A DNA stretch of 6,025 bases, from positions 1-6,025 of the forward strand of contig JAHFDE010000130.1 in assembly GCA_023249165.1 (NCBI GenBank). Direction: 5' to 3'. Shown here piece after piece: positions 1-4,763 of the stretch; positions within the stretch are counted from its first letter, which is position 1; each line of letters starts with the position of its first letter. The notes beneath the pieces were generated by a model that worked only from the letters and a program-made list of their open reading frames with translations, did not search any database and had not been told where the DNA came from. The stretch comes from Candidatus Methylomirabilota bacterium (GTDB lineage: Bacteria > Methylomirabilota > Methylomirabilia > Methylomirabilales > CSP1-5). A program made the translations under genes and the position numbers.

Positions 1-577
1 AGTCGATCACCCGCTCTGCTCCCAGCTGGCGGACCAGTTCCAGATTCCGGGTACTGGTCACGCCGGTCACTCGGCCGCCCAGGGCGACGGCGACTTGGAC
101 GGCGGAGGCGCCGACCCCGCCGGAGGCGCCGTTGATCAATACTCGGTGTCCGGGCTTCAGTGCTGCCGTGTCCCGTAACGCCTGCAGTGCGGTGAGTGCC
201 GCCAGCGGAACAGCCGCTGCCTCCTCGAACGAGAGCTTCTCTGGTTTCCGCGCCAGGGCGGACTCGTTGGCCGCGACGTATTCCGCGTAGCATCCACCCC
301 TGCGGATGCTGGCGTACACCTCGTCCCCGGACCTCCAGCGGGTGACGCCGGAACCCACCTCTGCAATCACGCCGGCAGCGTCGAACCCGAGGATGAAGGG
401 AAACTTTACGGGCCAGACGAGGCGCAGCATGCCCTTACGGAGTTTCCAGTCGATAGGGTTCACGCTCGTGGCGCGGACGCGGAGCAAGACCTGTTTCGTA
501 CCGGGCGCCGGCTTGTCGATCTCCCGGAGTGTCAACCGATCGGCGGATCCGTAGCCGTCAATCACCACCGCCTTCAT
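1..577 (-). CDS. Medium-chain dehydrogenase/reductase (quinone oxidoreductase / alcohol dehydrogenase-like), C-terminus off the window
   Basis: NAD(P)H-dependent oxidoreductase of the MDR superfamily, probably cytosolic, likely reducing quinones, enones or similar carbonyl substrates; the substrate cannot be named. Only the first 192 residues are present (relatives run to about 310-340). They start MKAVVIDGYGSADRLTLREI, a typical MDR opening, and continue through the GroES-like N-terminal domain, including NPIDWKLRKG and LGFDAAGVIAEVGSGV near residues 49-82. The region LSFEEAAAVPLAALTALQAL (about 122-141) and the Rossmann loop GASGGVGASAVQVA (about 152-165), which matches the AxxGxxG nucleotide signature, follow. 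The single cysteine in the visible part and the lack of a GHE zinc motif fit the zinc-independent quinone oxidoreductase branch. The start at 577 was chosen because GGAGG lies 8 bases upstream; an in-frame ATG at 592 has its Shine-Dalgarno directly abutting. It lies 142 bases downstream of the Gfo/Idh/MocA gene on the same strand. The family is confident, the substrate is not. Confidence 0.93.
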   Translation of the reverse strand, partial: MKAVVIDGYGSADRLTLREIDKPAPGTKQVLLRVRATSVNPIDWKLRKGMLRLVWPVKFPFILGFDAAGVIAEVGSGVTRWRSGDEVYASIRRGGCYAEYVAANESALARKPEKLSFEEAAAVPLAALTALQALRDTAALKPGHRVLINGASGGVGASAVQVAVALGGRVTGVTSTRNLELVRQLGAERVID

Positions 578-719
578 CCCGCCGGCCTCCATCCTCCCTG
601 CTCGCTTTCTCTTGAGAAGCGGTCGACTCTGTGCTCCGGGTGTCGTCCGGATGCGTGAACGTGAGTAGGCTTCGTCGATTGACCCCTCGCGTGAAGGGAT
701 ACGCAGAGGAGGGGAGGCA

Positions 720-1760
720 TTACAAGGGGAGATTGACCGCCTGGCCTGACTGGGCGCTCCGGGTCACCGCCTCGGTAAACTCCATGTACCGCACGCCGTC
801 CTCGAAGCGGGTGCGTGTCACCTTTTCCGTGCCCCGTATGGCGTTGATGAACTCCTCCTCCACGCGCCAGCGTCCCTGCTCCTCCGGGGGGATCACGATT
901 CTTTGCTGTTCCTTGTCCCGCCGCCGTCCGCCGTGAAGCTGCAAAGCGGAGGTGTCCAGTCGCAAGGTCCCCTCGGTGCCGAACAGCCATGCCTCGTTGG
1001 CCGGTGGAAGGCCGGTGACGCTGCTGAAGCGGAGGTGGGCGAGGGCTCCACAGGCCAGATTGGCGATGATATCCACGTGGTCGGGGACGGTCACCGTCCG
1101 CAACAGCCCGCTCGTGTCCTTTCGCTGAGAGACGCAGAGCTTGGTCATGGCCATCACGCGACTGGCAGGACCCACCCAGCGCATCAGTGCCTCGTACCAG
1201 ATCCCGATGGTCAGGGTGTTGAAGCCGCAGAGATCCGCATCCTGTCGCCAGTGGAGGGGACTGTCCCTGTCCACAAAGGTGGGCTGGAGCTGCCGTACCT
1301 CCACGGCCAGCACCTCCCCCAGGTAGCCATGGGCGATGAGCTTCTCGATGGTCCCGTCGACGGGCAGGGTATGCGGCGCGGGGACCACTTGGGTGACGAG
1401 GTGGGGGTGCTGCCGGGCCGCCTCCAGCATGGCATGCGCCTCTGCCGCGTTCATCGCCATCCGCGCTTCGCACAGGACATGCTTGTCGCTCTCGAGGGCC
1501 GCCAGTGTCACGGGGCAGTGGAGATACGGCCACGTGCCGATGCAGATGGCGTCGGTATCGTCGGCCTCCACCAGCTCCAGCCAGTTGTCGTAGACCTTGG
1601 GGATGCCGAACTCCCGGGCCACGCGCTCACTCGAATCACGGCTGCGGTTGGCCACGCTGACGATCTCGACGCCCGGAACAGCCCGGAGTCCGGGGATGTG
1701 CTTCAGGCGCGTGTTCGCTCCCGCGCCAACGATTCCCACGCGGATCGTTTCGTCGGGCAT
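720..1760 (-). CDS. Gfo/Idh/MocA-family oxidoreductase-like protein with non-canonical active site
   Basis: A 346-residue protein, normal for this family of NAD(P)-dependent sugar, inositol and biliverdin-type oxidoreductases. The N-terminal Rossmann fold is clear: IRVGIVGAGANTRLKHIPG at about 6-24 carries the GxGxxx-type dinucleotide loop (G9, G12, G14), followed by strand VEIVSVANRS (31-40). The C-terminal alpha/beta domain runs from about 125 to the end and includes GYLGEV (145-150) and LFGTEGTLRLD (259-269), the usual GxxGxL-type element. Where relatives have CEKP, this protein reads C97-E-A-R100, so the catalytic lysine is missing. The usual DxGxH pattern appears as T184-I-G186-I-W188. 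It may therefore be a divergent subfamily with altered chemistry or a binding protein. The start at 1760 is set by AAAGGAG five bases upstream; the open frame extends to 1934 but that extension would overlap the upstream PilZ gene and is not protein-like. No confident promoter is seen in the 70-base gap upstream. Confidence 0.92.
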   Translation of the reverse strand: MPDETIRVGIVGAGANTRLKHIPGLRAVPGVEIVSVANRSRDSSERVAREFGIPKVYDNWLELVEADDTDAICIGTWPYLHCPVTLAALESDKHVLCEARMAMNAAEAHAMLEAARQHPHLVTQVVPAPHTLPVDGTIEKLIAHGYLGEVLAVEVRQLQPTFVDRDSPLHWRQDADLCGFNTLTIGIWYEALMRWVGPASRVMAMTKLCVSQRKDTSGLLRTVTVPDHVDIIANLACGALAHLRFSSVTGLPPANEAWLFGTEGTLRLDTSALQLHGGRRRDKEQQRIVIPPEEQGRWRVEEEFINAIRGTEKVTRTRFEDGVRYMEFTEAVTRSAQSGQAVNLPL

Positions 1761-1765
1761 GGTGT

Positions 1766-1772
1766 CTCCTTT
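1766..1772 (-). promoter_or_regulatory. Ribosome binding site that fixes the Gfo/Idh/MocA start
   Basis: Read on the minus strand, AAAGGAG ends five bases before the ATG at 1760. It is the only good Shine-Dalgarno site in the gap and excludes the longer open frame reaching 1934. Confidence 0.85.
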
Positions 1773-1830
1773 CGAGACCCATCTATCAAAGGGACAGATC
1801 GAAGTCAAGAATGCGGGCGAAGGGAGCGTG

Positions 1831-2490
1831 TCAACTCTTGTCGTCGGTGGCGTCTGTGAAGAGGCTGAGGAATCTGTGGTTCTCGAGGGGGCCCTGGACG
1901 AATTCGACCCCGTGTCTGAACAGCCCGGAATCATCGCTGGAATCGGACGCCCATCGCACCCTCGCGCGAATGCGGTCCGTGTGGGGGACGTGCAGGGCGA
2001 TCTCGACCTTGGTGCGGGGGAGGAGCTGCTTGGGAAGGAAGATCAGTGCCCCGCCTCGACTGATGTTCCCGATCTTCCCTTCGAGGGCGGGGACATCGGA
2101 GCTCACGGGCTGGCAGGAGATGGGTAAGGCAAGGGGGAAGCGCTGGAATGCCCGATATTGCCCGGACTTTCCCTGGGCCAGAATTTTGAGGAGGGACTGG
2201 TAGTACGGCGGGGAGAGTTGCACGAACTCCACGCCGTGATAGTAGAAGGTTCGTTGGCCTCCCTGTCGTACCCACACGACGCGGGCCTCGGCTTCAACGA
2301 CCTCTGGCTCCGCGAAGATGACGAGGCCCAGGCGGCATCCCATGAGGAGAGGAGTCGACAGCTTGAGACAGGCCCCCCCCTCTCCCAGATCCTCCGTCCA
2401 GCCCGTCCCCGTTTGAGCCGGTTCCTCCTGGTCGAGTCTCTTGTAGAGCACGGGGATCTGGATAGTATGTCTCAGGAACCGTTGTCGCAT
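1831..2490 (-). CDS. Tandem PilZ-domain protein (probable cyclic-di-GMP effector)
   Basis: A soluble 219-residue protein built of two PilZ domains in a row, with no membrane segment or other output domain. PilZ domains bind cyclic-di-GMP through RxxxR and (D/N)xSxxG motifs. Domain 2 (about 110-205) has both: R113-AFQ-R117 and N142-I-S-R-G-G147, ending HGVEFVQ (193-199). Domain 1 (about 1-105) has the same order but weaker motifs: Q3-RFL-R7, then D34-L-G-E-G-G39 with glycine in place of serine, ending HGVEFVQ (85-91). The two halves look like an old internal duplication. The start is uncertain. ATG at 2490 begins directly before the domain but has no clear Shine-Dalgarno; an in-frame TTG at 2535 would add 15 residues and has AGAGGA close upstream. 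An eight-G run lies inside the domain 1 motif. The gene is first of the minus-strand set and is divergent from the DUF2914 gene. Two-domain PilZ identity is clear; what it controls is unknown. Confidence 0.9.
   Translation of the reverse strand: MRQRFLRHTIQIPVLYKRLDQEEPAQTGTGWTEDLGEGGACLKLSTPLLMGCRLGLVIFAEPEVVEAEARVVWVRQGGQRTFYYHGVEFVQLSPPYYQSLLKILAQGKSGQYRAFQRFPLALPISCQPVSSDVPALEGKIGNISRGGALIFLPKQLLPRTKVEIALHVPHTDRIRARVRWASDSSDDSGLFRHGVEFVQGPLENHRFLSLFTDATDDKS
2373..2380. repeat. Eight-base C/G homopolymer inside the PilZ gene
   Basis: Eight consecutive C on the plus strand (G on the coding strand) fall on the codons for E37-G38-G39-A40 of PilZ domain 1. The frame is intact on both sides as given. 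A second run of seven C lies at 2527-2533, immediately after the possible TTG start at 2535. Confidence 0.9.
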
Positions 2491-2745
2491 GGGGCTGCAC
2501 GCTTGCAACTCCGGTGCCAGACAGCACCCCCCCAAAGTCCTCTGTGCCTGCCCTCTGACAGATTGTCCGGGCTGGGCGCCTCAAGCAGCAACGTGGCAGC
2601 GGCTCCCCAATCTCCCCGAGCCTCCTTCGGGGGTGAAAAGGGGCTCTGCGCCTATATCGAGCGGCAGAATCGAGGTCTTGGCACACTTTTCGCAATTGAG
2701 GTGGCCGAGGTCAACCGAAGGGGCAGTCCGCGAAAGGAGGCAGGA
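2491..2745. other. Divergent intergenic region between PilZ and DUF2914 genes
   Basis: About 255 bases that must hold the promoters of both divergent genes, unless the PilZ start is at 2535. No clear -35/-10 pair was found on either strand. One hairpin is visible: CCCCGA (2614-2619) pairs with TCGGGG (2627-2632) around a seven-base loop. It has no T run, so a terminator is unlikely; its role is unknown. Confidence 0.5.
2733..2740 (+). promoter_or_regulatory. Ribosome binding site fixing the DUF2914 start
   Basis: AAAGGAGG, a perfect Shine-Dalgarno core, lies five bases before ATG 2746. It selects this start although the frame stays open upstream to about 2158. Confidence 0.88.
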
Positions 2746-3165
2746 ATGAGGAGATGGACCAAGGCGCTCGCAATAACGCTCGTAGGGGTGACACTTCCGA
2801 TGGCTGGCCTCTCCCAGGAGAAGGGAGCGCAGCCTGAGGGGAACTCGCTGCGCGTGGTCCGGGGTGTGGTGACGGCCGGGGTCGTCAACCGCGAACCGGT
2901 CGGTGACGGCAGCGTCTTTCCACCCTCGACGGGAGCGGTGTACTATTTCACCGAGGTCGAGGGGGCCAGCGGGCCGACGCAGATCACCCATGTCTGGTAC
3001 TATCAGGACCAGAAGATGGCGGAGATCCCCCTTTCCCTTGAGGGTCCTCGGTGGCGGACCTGGAGTAGCAAACGGATCCTCGAGAACTGGGTCGGATCGT
3101 GGAAGGTCGAGGCGGTGGACCAGAGTGGCAACGTCCTCTCCTTCCAGACCTTCAGTGTTCAATAG
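2746..3165 (+). CDS. Exported DUF2914-domain protein
   Basis: A 139-residue protein of unknown function with a single DUF2914 domain. The N-terminus, MRRWTKALAITLVGVTLPMAG, has the basic, hydrophobic and polar regions of a Sec signal peptide, with likely cleavage near residues 20-24; no lipobox cysteine is present. The mature part begins with a short charged linker. The domain spans about 36-137 and shows the usual landmarks: VVTAGVVNREPVG (41-53), AVYYFTEVEG (64-73), THVWYYQDQKMAEIPL (81-96), GPRWRTWSSKR (100-110) and GSWKVEAVDQSGNVL (117-131). In this family the domain is often fused to a membrane or regulatory region; here it stands alone as a probable periplasmic protein. It is transcribed divergently from the PilZ gene and closed by a strong terminator 41 bases after its stop, so it is probably monocistronic. 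Family assignment is from recognised sequence pattern; no biochemical role is known. Confidence 0.9.
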   Translation: MRRWTKALAITLVGVTLPMAGLSQEKGAQPEGNSLRVVRGVVTAGVVNREPVGDGSVFPPSTGAVYYFTEVEGASGPTQITHVWYYQDQKMAEIPLSLEGPRWRTWSSKRILENWVGSWKVEAVDQSGNVLSFQTFSVQ

Positions 3166-3206
3166 GGGTGGGCGAGGGTAGTCCCTTCAGGTGAGATCTC
3201 GAAGGC

Positions 3207-3243
3207 AGAAGGCCCCGGATGTCCCGGGGCCTTCTCATTTCTT
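3207..3243 (+). terminator. Strong Rho-independent terminator after the DUF2914 gene
   Basis: A perfect 12-base-pair stem, AGAAGGCCCCGG (3207-3218) against CCGGGGCCTTCT (3224-3235), closes a five-base loop ATGTC and is followed by CATTTCTT. Its position after the DUF2914 stop and before the next promoter separates the two plus-strand transcription units. Confidence 0.92.
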
Positions 3244-3270
3244 GGGCACGTGTTCTGTCTGTGACGGTGC

Positions 3271-3300
3271 TTGACACTCCTTTCGCTCGTACACCATAAT
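3271..3300 (+). promoter_or_regulatory. Near-consensus sigma-70 promoter for the methyltransferase gene
   Basis: A perfect -35 TTGACA (3271-3276) and a -10 CATAAT (3295-3300, five of six consensus) are separated by 18 bases. Transcription would begin near 3307, leaving a leader of nearly 100 bases before the start at 3404. Confidence 0.75.
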
Positions 3301-3390
3301 TCTACCCCCTAGTCCAGGACATGACCGAGGCCCATTCGGTGGTTCGCCTGTACCGGATGGTGTCGATGTCGGGTTCGCCAGCCCTGTGAG

Positions 3391-3395
3391 GGAGG
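3391..3395 (+). promoter_or_regulatory. Ribosome binding site fixing the methyltransferase start
   Basis: GGAGG ends eight bases before ATG 3404. The in-frame GTG at 3386, six codons upstream, has no comparable site and overlaps the Shine-Dalgarno, so 3404 is preferred. Confidence 0.8.
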
Positions 3396-3403
3396 ATGCC
3401 GCA

Positions 3404-4423
3404 ATGGCGACACGTGAGCTGACCCCAATACCTCTGATGCAGATCATTTCGGGCTTTTGGGCTTCGAAGACGCTCGCCGCAGCAGTAGAGCTGGATCTGT
3501 TTACCCAGCTCTCTGGCCGCGGCATTGATATCCATCAACTCAGTCAGTTACTGCAGATTCACCCCCGACCCGCCGAGATGCTCCTCAGCGGTTGCGCGTC
3601 GTTAGGCCTGCTCGAGAAGCGGGGGGAACGCTACTATAACTCCCCCCTGTCCGAGGAGTTTCTGGTGCGGGGCAAGCCGTACTACTTTGGTGGGGTCATC
3701 GCCATGTTGGATCGACGACTGTATCTGCCGTGGAACCGGCTCCCCGAGGCCATCAAGACGAATCGCGCGCAGACCTGGGGAGATCAACCGGGAATCTTCG
3801 AGGCGATATCCGCGAACTTGGAGGAGCAGCGGGTCTTCACGGAGGCGATGCACAGCTTTAGTGTCCAGTCCGGGAAGGCGGTCGCCGCAGCTTTTGACTT
3901 TTTGCCCTACGCGCATCTTCTCGACGTCGGTGGCGGCTCTGGGGCGTACTGCATTGAGGCAGCGCGACGCTATCCACACCTCCGTGCCACGGTCTTTGAC
4001 CTGCCGGCTGCGCTGGAGATTGCTCGGGAGAAGATCGCGGAGGCTGCACTCTCCGATCGCATCACAACGCATCCCGGGGATTTTTTCAACGAGGAATTGC
4101 CGAAGGGGGCCGATGTCGTTCTTCTCTCGATGATCCTCCATGACTGGACTCCCGAGAAGAACCGGGTGATTCTCAAAAGGTGTTTCGATGCTCTGCCATC
4201 CGGCGGTGCGGTCATCGTGAGCGAGCTGATGATGAATGACGAGAAGACAGGGCCGGCATCGGCCGCGCTGATGTCCTTGAATATGCTCATCGAAACAGAG
4301 GGCCGCAACTATACCTGGGCCGAATACACGCAGTGGTTGAAGGAAGTCGGGTTCAGAGAGATTCAGGGGCTCCCGGTGGAATCCCCTGGAGCCAACGGAA
4401 TCCTCGTCGGTCGGAAGCGATAA
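3404..4423 (+). CDS. SAM-dependent small-molecule O-methyltransferase (COMT/CrtF-like)
   Basis: A 339-residue class I methyltransferase of the two-domain type shared by plant caffeate O-methyltransferases, bacterial hydroxyneurosporene methyltransferase and anthracycline tailoring enzymes. It would transfer a methyl group from S-adenosylmethionine, usually to a hydroxyl group, in the cytosol. Residues about 8-95 form the winged-helix dimerisation domain: ISGFWASKTLAAAVELDLF (15-33), LLQIHPRPAEMLLSGCASLG (49-68), YYNSPLSEEFL (77-87). The Rossmann methyltransferase domain follows with the SAM-binding loop LLDVGGGSGAY (172-182), the acidic ribose-binding strand VFDLP (197-201), GDFF (225-228), and LHDW (245-248), whose histidine matches the catalytic base of O-methyltransferases. 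The length is typical and nothing is broken. It has its own promoter, and neighbouring genes do not reveal the substrate; no polyketide, carotenoid or quinone genes are in view. Superfamily confident, substrate unknown. Confidence 0.95.
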   Translation: MATRELTPIPLMQIISGFWASKTLAAAVELDLFTQLSGRGIDIHQLSQLLQIHPRPAEMLLSGCASLGLLEKRGERYYNSPLSEEFLVRGKPYYFGGVIAMLDRRLYLPWNRLPEAIKTNRAQTWGDQPGIFEAISANLEEQRVFTEAMHSFSVQSGKAVAAAFDFLPYAHLLDVGGGSGAYCIEAARRYPHLRATVFDLPAALEIAREKIAEAALSDRITTHPGDFFNEELPKGADVVLLSMILHDWTPEKNRVILKRCFDALPSGGAVIVSELMMNDEKTGPASAALMSLNMLIETEGRNYTWAEYTQWLKEVGFREIQGLPVESPGANGILVGRKR

Positions 4424-4491
4424 GCTCATCCACCACGGCAGTCACGTTCGACCCCCGCAGTTTGCTGCATCCTGGCGACCGCAATTTGGGC

Positions 4492-4522
4492 TTGACAGGG
4501 AACCTAGCTATTGGGGTACAAG
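4492..4522 (+). promoter_or_regulatory. Candidate promoter upstream of the TPR gene
   Basis: A perfect -35 TTGACA (4492-4497) is followed after 19 bases by TACAAG (4517-4522), matching TATAAT at four of six positions. The spacing is longer than ideal. If used, it would give a leader of about 235 bases before ATG 4764. Confidence 0.35.
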
Positions 4523-4678
4523 AAGGGTAAGTCTAGGTGACGTTTCGCTTCGCCGCACGGGTGATCGGTACATGAGGTGAGCGATTAGATCTTCGTAGGC
4601 ATTGGTAGGATGTAACCAGGCATAGGTCTTGGCCCACCTGTCGAGCAATTATCGGCGGCCGAGCAAACCAGACGTTCT

Positions 4679-4710
4679 ACCTGAGCGGGTTATGCCGCGA
4701 GGGTCTTTTT
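4679..4710 (+). terminator. Imperfect terminator-like hairpin with T run
   Basis: ACC (4679-4681) pairs with GGT (4702-4704) and GCGG (4685-4688) with CCGC (4695-4698); between them a T-G wobble and tandem G-A mismatches could stack. The sequence then reads CTTTTT. It could end the methyltransferase transcript, end a short leader RNA from the 4492 promoter, or act as an attenuator for the gene at 4764. Confidence 0.45.
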
Positions 4711-4763
4711 CTGCTGGAAGCGCCACGCCTGATCAGACGCTTTGCCGGAAGCAGGTGACGCAT

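Larger units (their letters stand above)
4424..4763. other. Non-coding gap between methyltransferase and TPR genes
   Basis: This 340-base stretch has no credible gene: on the plus strand the few ATG and GTG starts between 4520 and 4690 are followed by stops within a few codons. It contains a weak promoter-like pair near 4492-4522 and an imperfect hairpin with a T run at 4679-4710. On the minus strand a frame of 46 sense codons without a good start is open from 4648 down to a stop at 4508-4510. It includes WAKTYAWLHPTNAYEDL and might be a decayed gene end, but I do not recognise it. No tRNA fold or terminal inverted repeats were seen. Confidence 0.6.

Noticed and set aside
635..651. Short inverted repeat TCCGG/CCGGA between the Gfo/Idh/MocA and MDR genes
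   Set aside because: A five-base-pair stem with a seven-base loop and no T run is too weak to call a terminator or operator.
574..1533. Long minus-strand open frame overlapping the Gfo/Idh/MocA gene
   Set aside because: The translation is low-complexity, rich in G, R, P and H, with no domain pattern; it is an out-of-frame shadow of a well-supported gene in GC-rich DNA.
1780..1808. Possible minus-strand promoter TTGACT / TAGATG before the Gfo/Idh/MocA gene
   Set aside because: The -10 box matches at only three positions, and the implied transcript would begin almost on top of the Shine-Dalgarno site.
903..1859. Long plus-strand open frame antisense to the Gfo/Idh/MocA gene
   Set aside because: It lacks a Shine-Dalgarno site and recognisable domains, and lies fully opposite a gene with clear family motifs and a strong ribosome site.
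2581..2720. Minus-strand frame with a CxxC pair (NCEKC) resembling a zinc ribbon
   Set aside because: Only one CxxC is present, no nearby start codon or ribosome site exists, and most of the open frame lies antisense to the DUF2914 gene.
2158..2745. Upstream in-frame extension of the DUF2914 gene
   Set aside because: The extension runs antisense to the PilZ gene and would bury a clear signal peptide; AAAGGAGG at 2733-2740 fixes the start at 2746.
3602..4429. Minus-strand open frame antisense to the methyltransferase gene
   Set aside because: No domain pattern or ribosome site; it lies opposite a gene with intact SAM-binding and catalytic motifs.
4457..4468. GCAG/CTGC mini-hairpin after the methyltransferase gene
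   Set aside because: A four-base stem without a following T run is expected by chance.
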